NCBI GenBank assembly: GCA_031269245.1
Contig: JAISZL010000071.1
Location: 1 to 32,597, forward strand
Source: Synergistaceae bacterium
Lineage (GTDB): Bacteria > Synergistota > Synergistia > Synergistales > Synergistaceae
DNA length: 32,597 nucleotides
Direction of reading: 5' to 3'
This document shows, in pieces, positions 17,598 through 25,569 of the stretch. The position numbers were made by a program, and so were the translations under genes. Below the pieces are notes generated by a model. That model was not told where the DNA came from, did not search any database, and saw nothing but the letters and a program-made list of their open reading frames with translations. The number at the start of each line of letters is the position of its first letter. Positions within the stretch are counted from its first letter, which is position 1.

Positions 17598-17766
17598 GCA
17601 TAATACCTGTTCATTGCGAGTGAAAAAGAATGGGGTTTAAAGGGAGATGGGGAGAAACATCTTTAAAATATTTGTATTACCTCACAGCCCTAATTACATT
17701 AAAAGAGTCTCGCGGATATTTTGGCGAGTGTTGCTTTTTTTAAAACTTTCTGATATATTTTCCGCA
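17598..17766 (+). repeat. Tandem regulatory repeat, unit 2
   Basis: This begins GCATAATACCTG at the point where unit 1 ends, aligns with it throughout and ends with the same GATATATTTTCCGC. An open frame of 85 codons at 17647-17904 crosses it, but it follows no codon bias and the repeat is non-coding in unit 1. Confidence 0.7.
17731..17759 (+). promoter_or_regulatory. Candidate polysaccharide-operon promoter P2
   Basis: TTGCTT (17731-17736), a 17-base spacer and TATATT (17754-17759) duplicate P1. A transcript from here would carry a leader of about 185 bases before the first gene; that leader contains GGAGG near 17848 and CCTCC near 17884, which could pair. Confidence 0.45.
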
Positions 17767-17951
17767 TTGAATAAAATGGTTTTGGCAAACATGCAACGTG
17801 ATTTTTCGAGGAAATTTATTAAGGAGGTTTACGCAATTCTTGTCAGGGAGGCGCAGCTCTTCTGTCGTTCAAGTCAGAACTTCCTCCATTTAGTATTTAG
17901 TTGAGCGTTAGTTAATTTAAAAAATCATCTTTATTAGGAGGTAATGGTGTT

Positions 17952-18701
17952 ATGAAAAGAGCAGTGATGGTTCTGGGTATTATAGCGTTTTTCGTTGCAA
18001 GCGCCGCCTCGTTCGGCGAGGCCGGCCAGGTAGGACATATTGATTCCGTGGTTACCCCGCCTGTGGCAATCTCTTCGGAGAGCGTTGAGGTAGCACCTAC
18101 TGAGTTGGCGGAGGCTTTAGGCGTAGGGGAAACAGTGACCATAATTTCGGCTGTTAATACTACCGTGGATGAGACTGTCCTGACGTCAGTCGATGTTGAG
18201 GTGAAGAAGACCATTCAACCCACTGTATCGAGCGCCGTAATTACGCCGGTGGTTCTGCCTCCTCTTCCTGTTACAGTAACCTTCGTCAATGATGTAGCTG
18301 CGGTAGCGTTCGCGGTGAGGGAAACGAGTCTCGAGAACGATTTGGATCTTGCCGAGGGTGAGACCATAGAGGGCATCAAAAACGAAATTTATCTCTATCT
18401 TATCAACCCTGACTATACACTATACCAGGTCCCGGATGATGAGTTCGAGATCTTGGTGAAGGACGGCAAGGTGAACATCGTTTTTCTGTTGAAGAAAGCG
18501 AATGCATTATCCTCCGCGAGCGAGAGAGCCGCTTTGGCAGAGGAGTCTATAGTGATAGAGCCTGTCATCGTCCGCATTAAAGACGTCGATCAGCCCAGCG
18601 GCGGTGGCGGCGGCGGTTGCGATGCGGGTTTCTCCGGCGCGGCGGCGCTCGTCGCTCTTGCCGGCGGTCTATGGCTGCGCGGGAAGGCCAGGAAGGGTTA
18701 G
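17952..18701 (+). CDS. Secreted protein with Synerg-CTERM-type C-terminal sorting signal
   Basis: The body has no function I recognise. The 249-residue protein has a signal peptide (about 1-24, MKRAVMVLGIIAFFVASAAS) and a Val/Thr-rich mature region that is probably beta-rich. The C-terminus has a Gly tract and Cys (SGGGGGGCDAGF), a hydrophobic helix (about 228-243) and a basic end (RGKARKG). This tripartite layout matches the Synerg-CTERM putative sorting domain of Synergistetes, thought to be cleaved by an intramembrane protease after export, leaving the protein surface-bound or released. No such protease is in the window. TAGGAGG is 10 bases before the ATG. It is the first gene after the tandem promoter region and heads the polysaccharide export genes. 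It is less GC-biased than the genes after it. Confidence 0.85.
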   Translation: MKRAVMVLGIIAFFVASAASFGEAGQVGHIDSVVTPPVAISSESVEVAPTELAEALGVGETVTIISAVNTTVDETVLTSVDVEVKKTIQPTVSSAVITPVVLPPLPVTVTFVNDVAAVAFAVRETSLENDLDLAEGETIEGIKNEIYLYLINPDYTLYQVPDDEFEILVKDGKVNIVFLLKKANALSSASERAALAEESIVIEPVIVRIKDVDQPSGGGGGGCDAGFSGAAALVALAGGLWLRGKARKG

Positions 18702-18762
18702 CGGCTGGGTGTCAGAGAGAGGGCTCTTCGTACCGCGGCACTTCGGCAAGTAAGTAACGAGT

Positions 18763-20961
18763 ATGAGAAGGGCTCTCTCCCCTGTAATTATCTTAGCGGC
18801 GTTTTTTTTAAGCCCGTTGTTCGCGCCGAGCCTGGCCGAGGCTCAAGGCTCGGCGGCGAACCAGGGTTACGCCGGCCTCTGGGAGTACCCGACGGCGGAG
18901 ATGCCGGACGACGGGTGGGGGCGATTAGGTTACACGAACGCTTCGCCTTACGTGTACGGCTACGTGAATTTGGCCTGGCTGCCTTGGCTGGAGGTAAACG
19001 CGCGCCTCACGACTTTTGACAATATATTCGTCTCGCCTGGGGGCCCCATCAACGACAGGGGCATTGGGCGGGATTACATGGACAAGGCTATAGACCTCAA
19101 GGCGATGCTGCACCGCTCCCGCAACTGGTACATGCCATCAATTGCCCTGGGAATCACGGATCTCATGGGAACCGAGCTTATGAAGGCCTCATATGGTGCG
19201 GCCACCTGGCGAATCGACGGACTTGCCCTCACTGCTGGATACGGCACGGACAGGATGAACGGTTTTTTCGCCGGTGCATCGTGGCGTGTTGCCGACTGGC
19301 TGGAGCTGAAGGCGGAGTACAGCCCGATGGACTACTCGGGTGACGGGGCGGGCGGCTTAAAGGCTCACCCCGCCCCGGCGGACTCGAAGTACAACTTCGG
19401 CGCGGTGTTCGAGGCGCCGTGGGGGGTGCAGGGGTCTGTGAGCTGGCAGAGGGGAGAGGAGCTGGTCTTCTCCGTTTCGCGGAGTTTCAGCCTGGAGGGC
19501 CCGTTTTTGCGGGGCCGCGGGGCCGTCAAGGAGAGGCGTTACGAGGCTCCGGGCGCGGCAAGGGTCGCGGAGTGGGAGGACATAGCGCCGGAGCGAGTCA
19601 GCGAGCGGCTCATCGACGCGCTGTCGCAATACGCGAGGGTGCGCGGCGTCGAGGTTGCGATAGGGGATAGGGAGATCGTGGTGGCGTACGAGAACTACGG
19701 CCACGCGTCGCAGGCCGAGGCGATGGTTCGGGTTTTGGTCATCGCGGCGGCGGTTGTCCCGCACCTTGACGCGGTGTATCTGGTTCCGAGGGTGCGCGGC
19801 GTGCCGGTGGTGTCCGCGAGGTTTCCGGGGGAGATCTTGTACGCGATTCGGACGAGGGACGTGGAGCGGCGTCCGCTGGACGATGCGAGGTTCGCCTGGG
19901 CGGGCGCGGATTTTTTGGACGTTTTTGATGGGTTTGGCGAGTTTGCCGGAGCGGATCGGGAGGAGAGGTTGTTCCGCGGTGAGAAGTCACCGCGGGGGCG
20001 CGCGGATCAGGACATAAAGGCGATGCTGGTTTACGAGCCGCGCATAGACCAGACGCTTGAGGACGACTATCAAAGCCGCTGGAGCGTTGACATGATTTAC
20101 GAGAAACGCTCCTCGAATGGCTGGTCCGCGTTCGCCGACGTGCGTGTCCCTGTTTTCAACGACGTTGATATATGGTGGGAGCCGGACATGAACGACCGGA
20201 TTCGCCTTCAGCAAGCGGTATTGAGTTATTTGGCGAATTTAGGGAATTTAGGGAAGTCCGGGCATGGTCTCTGGTCCTTGAGTGAGTTTGGCTGGCTGGA
20301 CGAGAACTGGTTTGGGGCAAACCAGTGGGCGAGGGTTTACTCGCGTAACGGCCGTCTGTGGGGCGGGGTGAGGTTTGGTGTGGTAAGGGACCGCGACCCT
20401 TTGGCCTTCGCCGGTCTCCCGAAGGGGAGGGTGGAGTACGGCAGGGGTTGGAGCTACGGGGACGACGCCAATCCGTGGCAGCCGGTATGGTGGCTGCAGG
20501 CGGGGTATGTGTTTTCCGGCATTGGACTCGACGTTCAAGCGGACTATGGGCGTTTCATAGACACGGACACGGGCGCGAAGCTGTCGTTGACCCGCAGGTG
20601 GGACGACTCCGCGGTGGGTTTTTGGGTATCGAGGACGGACCGTCTCTCGCCTGGCAAGGATTTCACCGCCGCCGGCATTCATCTGGAGCTGCCCGCGGAG
20701 CGTTGGTTCGGCGACTGGCTGGGGGCTCCGAGCGCGCACATATGGGAGCAGGAGGTGCCGCTTCTTTCGACCTGGCGCATTGACGCCGGCCGGGAGCCGG
20801 GGAGTTGGAGGACTCCGGACAGGGTCCTGTCGCAGTTTCGCCCGGCTGAGCTGAAAAAAAACGTAGAAAAATTTCTGGCGGAGTACTGCGCATACGAGCT
20901 GTCCGCAAAGGACGAACAGAAGATACGCGCTCTAACGGATTACATAATAAAGAAAAAATAA
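18763..20961 (+). CDS. YjbH/GfcD-like outer-membrane exopolysaccharide protein
   Basis: This probably works at the outer membrane in polysaccharide secretion. The 732-residue protein has a signal peptide ending near SLAEA (about 26). Just after it comes GYAGLWEYPTAEMPDDGWGR, matching the 'G-L-x-x-P-T-A-x-M-x-x-D-G' opening of the YjbH family, followed by strand-like segments rich in Tyr/Trp. The middle (about 265-345) resembles a periplasmic alpha/beta region (RLIDALSQYARVRGVEVAIG), and the C-terminal part has repeated amphipathic strands (FGVVRDRDPLAF, WWLQAGYVFSGIGLDVQADY). This fits the double-barrel model proposed for YjbH/GfcD. The ribosome-binding site is weak. No yjbE, yjbF or yjbG homologue is beside it; an SLBB exporter is downstream instead. 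Confidence 0.82.
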   Translation: MRRALSPVIILAAFFLSPLFAPSLAEAQGSAANQGYAGLWEYPTAEMPDDGWGRLGYTNASPYVYGYVNLAWLPWLEVNARLTTFDNIFVSPGGPINDRGIGRDYMDKAIDLKAMLHRSRNWYMPSIALGITDLMGTELMKASYGAATWRIDGLALTAGYGTDRMNGFFAGASWRVADWLELKAEYSPMDYSGDGAGGLKAHPAPADSKYNFGAVFEAPWGVQGSVSWQRGEELVFSVSRSFSLEGPFLRGRGAVKERRYEAPGAARVAEWEDIAPERVSERLIDALSQYARVRGVEVAIGDREIVVAYENYGHASQAEAMVRVLVIAAAVVPHLDAVYLVPRVRGVPVVSARFPGEILYAIRTRDVERRPLDDARFAWAGADFLDVFDGFGEFAGADREERLFRGEKSPRGRADQDIKAMLVYEPRIDQTLEDDYQSRWSVDMIYEKRSSNGWSAFADVRVPVFNDVDIWWEPDMNDRIRLQQAVLSYLANLGNLGKSGHGLWSLSEFGWLDENWFGANQWARVYSRNGRLWGGVRFGVVRDRDPLAFAGLPKGRVEYGRGWSYGDDANPWQPVWWLQAGYVFSGIGLDVQADYGRFIDTDTGAKLSLTRRWDDSAVGFWVSRTDRLSPGKDFTAAGIHLELPAERWFGDWLGAPSAHIWEQEVPLLSTWRIDAGREPGSWRTPDRVLSQFRPAELKKNVEKFLAEYCAYELSAKDEQKIRALTDYIIKKK

Positions 20962-20996
20962 AGAGAAAAATAGAGAAATAATAAAACAAAAAGGGT

Positions 20997-21039
20997 CAAG
21001 GGAGCAAGCTCCCTTGCGGAGTTTGAGGCAGAGCCTCAA
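20997..21039. repeat. Two adjacent perfect hairpins between export genes
   Basis: CAAGGGAGC (20997-21005), AA, GCTCCCTTG (21008-21016) is a 9-bp stem. TTGAGGC (21023-21029), AGA, GCCTCAA (21033-21039) is a 7-bp stem. Neither is followed by a T run, so they look like a REP-type palindromic unit or an mRNA processing/stability element rather than a terminator. Confidence 0.6.
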
Positions 21040-21094
21040 GGTCTTAAGCGGATAAGCGGAAAGGTAAAATGGTAAAAATGGAGGCAGCGAAAAT

Positions 21095-23287
21095 TTGAAG
21101 AGATCGAGCGCATCGACCGTATTGATCATAAGCCTATACGCGGCACTAGCCCTGCTGGCCGCGCACGCGGCCAGCGAGTCGCAAGCGGCGGTGTTAACCC
21201 CGGCGCCCGCGGCGCAGCCGCCCCAAGCCGCCGAGGCCGCCGCGCCGCCCGAGGCCGCGCCGTCGTTCCAGCCCGCGGCGGATACGGCGTCCGGCGCCCC
21301 AGCCGTTGCTCCCGCCCCGGCTGCGGAAACGCCGCTGGAGTCCGATGGGGACGTCATCGACCTTGCCGAGGTGAACCAGTACTTCGAGCGGATGCTGGAG
21401 ACCCCGAACGTGGTGGGAAACCCCGTGGGCTCGCTCATACGCCGTCTCCCGCGCTATGGCATGTCATTCTTCAGGCAGCCGCCGTCGACCTACGCTCCGC
21501 TTGACAGGGTGCCTGTGACCTCCGGTTACGTGCTGGGGCCGGATGACGAGCTTGTGATCACCCTCTGGGGGATGATCGAGGGCAGCTACAGCGTGAGGAT
21601 AAACCGCGACGGCCTGGCGAACGTCCCGCACGTCGGTTCCGTGCGCCTGACCGGGTACACGCTGGAGGAGGCGAAGAGCGCGCTCAAGGCGGGGTTCGAC
21701 CAATATTTCAACGATTACAAGATGAACGTCTCGATGGGCGCTCTGCGCTCCGTCACGGTTTACGTGACGGGCGACGTGAGGAGGCCCGGGGCGTACACGG
21801 TATCGTCGTTCGCGACGCTCGTAAACGCGCTGCTGGCGTCAGGCGGCCCGTCGGGCTCCGGTACGCTGCGCGGCATCGAGCTGAAGCGCGGGGGGAAGAC
21901 CGTGACGACGTTCGACATGTACGACCTCCTTCTGAAGGGCAGCAAGTCCGGGGACGTGAGACTCCAGCCCGAGGACGTCATATTCGTGCCGCCCGTAGGC
22001 CCTCTCGTGGGGTTGGCGGGGGAGGTCCGCCGTCCCGGTGTCTACGAGCTGAAGGGCAGGACGACGGTGCGTGACCTGCTGTACCTCGCCGGCGGCACAT
22101 CGGCGCAGACCTTCAAGGGCCGCGTTCAATACTACAGAATACAGGATTCCCACTACCGCTCGGTGTTCGAGGGCGACGCGGCTGGGTTGTCGGGCACGGT
22201 CCTCTCCGACGGGGACGTTCTGCGCCTCTTCCCGGTCATGGACGTCCCGACGGTCGTCAAGATATCCGGCCCTGTCGGCCGTCCGGGGACATACGGCGTG
22301 GTGCCCGGCGTGACTCGGGTGAGCGAGTTGATATCGCAGGCCGGTGGGCTGCTGGTCACCGCGTCCGGCAGGGCTGAGCTGACGCGCGTCACCCCGACGC
22401 GGGAGGGGCCTGTGACGGCGCGGTTCCAGATCGACCTCCAAGCCGCGTTGAGGGGCGAGCCGGGGGACGACATGGCGCTGGAGTTGAACGATTATCTCAT
22501 GGTGCATATCATCCCGGAGTGGGAGACGCAGCGGATCGTCAACGTGGCGGGCGAGGTGATGTACCCCGGAACGTATGCCGTGATGAAGGGGGAGCGCATC
22601 TCCGACGTGATACGCAGGGCCGGCGGGTACACCCCGAAGGCGAGCCTGAGGGGCGCGGTGTTCACCCGCCGTCGAGTCGCCGTCGAGCAGCGCCGCGAGC
22701 TGAACCGCGCCGCCGACCAGTTGGAGAGGGACTTGGTGGAGGCCGAGAGCAGGGCGGTGCGAAACGATGCCTCGGCGGCGGCGGACGCCCGGCGTCGCGA
22801 GCTGATAAACAGGCTCCGCGATATCGACGTGCTGGGCAGAGTCGTCGTAAAGCTGGACGTGCCGGACGCGATGAGGGGAACCGTGTGGGACATGGAGCTG
22901 GAGGACGGAGACGCCATAAGGGTGCCGGAGGTCCCGTCCACCGTCGAGGTGATGGGCGCCGTCTACGCGGCGTCGTCGCAGGTTTACAACCCGCGCATGG
23001 GTATCAACGACTACGTCAACGCCGCCGGCGGTTACCTGCGGGCGGCGCACAAGAGGATGATCTACCTGTTGAAGGGAGACGGCACGGTCGTGCGCCTGAC
23101 GAGGGACACGAGCGCGTTGTCGAGCGGGAAGTGGACCGCGTCCAAGGGGCTCTCCGCCGCGGTGGAGCCCGGCGACACGATAGTGGCGCCGGTGAAGTAC
23201 TCTAACAGGGAGTCGATTGGCTCGTTCATGGACGCTGTCGACATCGTCTACAAGGTGGCTGTGGCGGTGGGAGTCATATTGAGGTGA
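21095..23287 (+). CDS. Wza-like polysaccharide export protein with multiple SLBB domains
   Basis: This is a periplasmic/outer-membrane polysaccharide export protein. The start is TTG at 21095 with GGAGG about 12 bases upstream, giving 730 residues. A signal peptide (about 1-32) has no lipobox cysteine, unlike E. coli Wza. A long Ala/Pro-rich linker (about 33-90) follows, then the poly-export domain (YVLGPDDELVITLWG, about 148-162; VGSVRLTGYTLEEAKSAL). A series of SLBB domains is marked by repeated motifs VTGDVRRPGAYTV, LAGEVRRPGVYEL, ISGPVGRPGTYGV, VAGEVMYPGTYAV and VMGAVYAASSQVY. A charged helical segment at about 525-575 interrupts them. The C-terminus has a hydrophobic end (VDIVYKVAVAVGVIL). 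It is larger than Wza (about 380), like the multi-SLBB exporters of group-3 systems. The DUF4177-like gene overlaps its stop. Confidence 0.92.
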   Translation: MKRSSASTVLIISLYAALALLAAHAASESQAAVLTPAPAAQPPQAAEAAAPPEAAPSFQPAADTASGAPAVAPAPAAETPLESDGDVIDLAEVNQYFERMLETPNVVGNPVGSLIRRLPRYGMSFFRQPPSTYAPLDRVPVTSGYVLGPDDELVITLWGMIEGSYSVRINRDGLANVPHVGSVRLTGYTLEEAKSALKAGFDQYFNDYKMNVSMGALRSVTVYVTGDVRRPGAYTVSSFATLVNALLASGGPSGSGTLRGIELKRGGKTVTTFDMYDLLLKGSKSGDVRLQPEDVIFVPPVGPLVGLAGEVRRPGVYELKGRTTVRDLLYLAGGTSAQTFKGRVQYYRIQDSHYRSVFEGDAAGLSGTVLSDGDVLRLFPVMDVPTVVKISGPVGRPGTYGVVPGVTRVSELISQAGGLLVTASGRAELTRVTPTREGPVTARFQIDLQAALRGEPGDDMALELNDYLMVHIIPEWETQRIVNVAGEVMYPGTYAVMKGERISDVIRRAGGYTPKASLRGAVFTRRRVAVEQRRELNRAADQLERDLVEAESRAVRNDASAAADARRRELINRLRDIDVLGRVVVKLDVPDAMRGTVWDMELEDGDAIRVPEVPSTVEVMGAVYAASSQVYNPRMGINDYVNAAGGYLRAAHKRMIYLLKGDGTVVRLTRDTSALSSGKWTASKGLSAAVEPGDTIVAPVKYSNRESIGSFMDAVDIVYKVAVAVGVILR

Positions 23288-23616
23288 GGAGAAGGAGGCG
23301 TTTTGTCCCTGAATCGCTTCTGGCGCTGGCGGCGCTCTTGGCGTGGTTCTGCGCCCCGCTCGCCGCTTCGGGCTCGCCGTCGGTCAGGTACGAGTACAAG
23401 CTGGTGAGTCTGGGTTCCCTGTCGGCCCTCCAGAAGGGCGGCGATGCGAGTGACAGGAGGAGTGCTGACGCGGAGGCCGCGCTGAACGAAGCCGGTTTGG
23501 ACGGCTGGGAGATGGTGAGCATCTTCGCTGTGCGCACGACTTTTGACCCGAACGTGTTTTTTGCTGTTATGAAGAGGCCAATACCGGACCAGGGGAAGGA
23601 AGGCGAACGGCAGTGA
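23284..23616 (+). CDS. Small secreted or membrane-anchored DUF4177-like protein
   Basis: The function is unknown. It starts with GTG overlapping the exporter stop by four bases and has 110 residues. A basic N-terminus (MRRRRRF) and hydrophobic segment (about 12-28) form a signal peptide or anchor. The mature part fits the DUF4177 pattern: an opening YEYKLVSLGSL, then EAALNEAGLDGWEMVSIF, the 'LN-x-x-G-x-x-GWE-x-V' signature. It is translationally coupled on both sides (exporter and sugar transferase), so it is probably made in step with the polysaccharide machinery. DUF4177 proteins are usually orphan; this position suggests a periplasmic accessory role, which is inference. Confidence 0.72.
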   Translation: MRRRRRFVPESLLALAALLAWFCAPLAASGSPSVRYEYKLVSLGSLSALQKGGDASDRRSADAEAALNEAGLDGWEMVSIFAVRTTFDPNVFFAVMKRPIPDQGKEGERQ

Positions 23617-25070
23617 AAAGTGAAGGCACAACGGGAATTCACGGCATCACCGCTTTCGGAACGACGCTCTACGGCGTGCTGGAGGCTGCGAAAAGCGCAT
23701 TGACGCAGGTGGCGCAGGCGGCGCTGGACCTTTTGGTTTATTGGATATGCCTGGAGCTGGTGCTGAAGCTGCGAGGCGCATCGCAAACCGGATTTTTGCC
23801 GGAACACGGGCTGTTCTTCTGCGGCGTCATATTCGTCTGCTTTTATTTTCGCGCGCTCTACCAGTTTCGAACCTGGATGTTCTGGGACGAGATGCGGGAG
23901 GTTTTGAAGGCCGCCGCCGCCGCGCTGCTCATAATAGCGGCGTTTCTCTTCGCGGCGAAGCTGCAGCTCTCGCGCGTAGCGGTCGTGGCAGGGTTTGCCC
24001 TATTCGTGCCAAACTGCCTCGCCGTCAGATACTTCTTCAGGAAAGCGCTCTTTTCGCTGGGCCTTCGGAGAACGCCCATATTGGTCATGGGCGCCGCCAA
24101 GACGGGCGAGCTCTACGTACGGAAGGTGAAGAGCCACCCCTTCATGTGTTGCGAGGTCGTGGCGTTTCTGGACGACGACCCGCTGAAGAAGGGCACGGTT
24201 GTCGAGGGCGTCCCGGTTCTGGGGAGGTTGTCGGATTTCCGGAGCGTCCAGCGCGAGCTAGGCGTGTCGGAGGTGGTAATAGCGATCTCCACAGCGTCGC
24301 GCGATCTGCTGGCCCAGATACTGGAGACCGTGGAGATGAGGGTCAAGCGCGTTTCGTACATACCTGACATGTACATGCTGACGACGTTCTCCGCGTCGAT
24401 CCGTGACGTCGACGGAGTGCCGCTGATCTCGGCCTCGCAGGGCCTTTTGAGCCCATTCAACAGGATTGTCAAGGGTGTAATGGACTACGCGGGCGCGGTG
24501 CTGGCCCTGCTGGTTTTCTCCCCCGTCTTTTTGTATGCCGCCTGGAGGATAAAGCGGGACGACGGCGGGAGGGTGTTTTTCAAGCAAAACAGGGTGGGGC
24601 GTAGGTTGAAGGAGTTTAAGGTGTATAAATTTCGGACTATGATCCCGAACGCGGAGTCCATGCTGAAAGACCTGCTGAAGGACGACGACGTGCGGCGGGA
24701 GTATGAGGCGGTGTTCAAGCTCAAGGACGACCCGAGGATAACCAGGGCGGGCAAATTTTTGCGCAGGACGAGCCTCGACGAGATACCGCAGATTTTCAAC
24801 GTCTTGAAGGGCGAGATGAGCCTGGTAGGCCCGAGGCCGTTCGTCCCGTGGGAGATAGAGCCGCGTTACGGAGATGCCGCCGCTCAGATATATAAAGTCA
24901 AACCCGGCCTGACAGGGCTCTGGCAGGTCAGCGGGCGCAACAACATATTAGACTTCCAGCACAGCAGGAATTTGGACCTGTACTATATATACAACTGGTC
25001 CCTCTGGCTGGATATAGTGATAATCATCAGAACGATTCAGATATTGATCAACGCCGACGGGGCTTATTAG
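23613..25070 (+). CDS. wbaP: Undecaprenyl-phosphate sugar phosphotransferase (WbaP type)
   Basis: This starts the repeat unit by transferring a hexose-1-phosphate to undecaprenyl phosphate on the cytoplasmic side of the inner membrane. The GTG start overlaps the upstream stop by four bases. The 485-residue length equals WbaP. Four N-terminal helices (about 30-140) are followed by a CoA-binding-like fold (ILVMGAAKTGELYVRKV and FLDDDPLKKG) and the catalytic bacterial sugar-transferase domain from about 285. Key segments are the membrane-reentrant helix, KQNRVGRRLKEFKVYKFRTM, LRRTSLDEIPQIFNVLKGEM (the DE-x-PQ catalytic region), SLVGPRPFVPWE, and the end VKPGLTGLWQVSGRNNILDF. The sugar (galactose in WbaP itself) cannot be assigned with certainty. 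Confidence 0.93.
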   Translation: MKSEGTTGIHGITAFGTTLYGVLEAAKSALTQVAQAALDLLVYWICLELVLKLRGASQTGFLPEHGLFFCGVIFVCFYFRALYQFRTWMFWDEMREVLKAAAAALLIIAAFLFAAKLQLSRVAVVAGFALFVPNCLAVRYFFRKALFSLGLRRTPILVMGAAKTGELYVRKVKSHPFMCCEVVAFLDDDPLKKGTVVEGVPVLGRLSDFRSVQRELGVSEVVIAISTASRDLLAQILETVEMRVKRVSYIPDMYMLTTFSASIRDVDGVPLISASQGLLSPFNRIVKGVMDYAGAVLALLVFSPVFLYAAWRIKRDDGGRVFFKQNRVGRRLKEFKVYKFRTMIPNAESMLKDLLKDDDVRREYEAVFKLKDDPRITRAGKFLRRTSLDEIPQIFNVLKGEMSLVGPRPFVPWEIEPRYGDAAAQIYKVKPGLTGLWQVSGRNNILDFQHSRNLDLYYIYNWSLWLDIVIIIRTIQILINADGAY

Positions 25071-25085
25071 GGTGGGTGGAAGGGT

Positions 25086-25458
25086 ATGGGTTTTATTGAA
25101 TTAAACAAGACAATATGCAAAAAGATTGGATCAATCTTTCCGAATACGAGATTTAATATTTACAACCATTACGTCGATTTAGTGAAGAGTAAAATTTGCG
25201 ATGGGAATGTCGTGTTGGACATAGGCGGTGGAAAAAGATGCATATATGCAAGACAGATGTTATTTCGGCGCGTTGTCGAGTTTGCTCGAGCGTAACGGCT
25301 TTAGGGATATAGAGTTTTCTTTCAGCTACAATCAGTCGTCGTATTTCTCTTTCTTCCTGCCGTGCTATTGGGTGAGCATAGTCTGGGACTATTGCGTGTA
25401 TCTGCTGGGAGTGAGGAATTTGTGCGCGTATGTTTGTTTTGCGGCGAGAAAACGGTGA
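25086..25458 (+). pseudogene. Class I SAM-dependent methyltransferase, internally deleted remnant
   Basis: The 5' part encodes a normal N-terminus with the SAM-binding motif VVLDIGGGKRCIYARQ (about residues 43-58), then ends 12 codons later. From about 25258 a different frame carries what looks like the C-terminal part of the same family: CYFGALSSLLERNGFRDIEF followed by SYNQSSYFSFFLPCYW and ending NLCAYVCFAARKR. The intervening part of the domain, including motifs II-IV, is missing (I estimate about 140 residues from family layout), and the join near 25257-25262 is out of frame. The family occurs widely in polysaccharide clusters. The gene is not expected to be functional. Confidence 0.75.
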
Positions 25459-25479
25459 ATTTCGTATGAGGTAATTTAT

Positions 25480-25569
25480 TTGGTTAAATTTATATTTTTA
25501 CCTTTCGAACTTGACATGGATTTGAACAGATACTCTGTCTCGGAGGGAGCTTGTGCAAAAGTAAAATGA
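25480..25569 (+). other. 29-codon open frame, possible glycosyltransferase N-terminal remnant
   Basis: A TTG preceded by GAGG opens a frame reading LVKFIFLPFELDMDLNRYSV and ending at a TGA overlapping the next gene. A hydrophobic strand followed by a polar turn is like the first beta strand of GT-B glycosyltransferases. It is too short to assign, and may be the stub of a deleted gene or chance. Confidence 0.2.

Noticed and set aside
17647-17904. 85-codon frame in the polysaccharide leader
   Set aside because: It lies largely in the tandem repeat, whose first copy is non-coding, and lacks a good ribosome-binding site.
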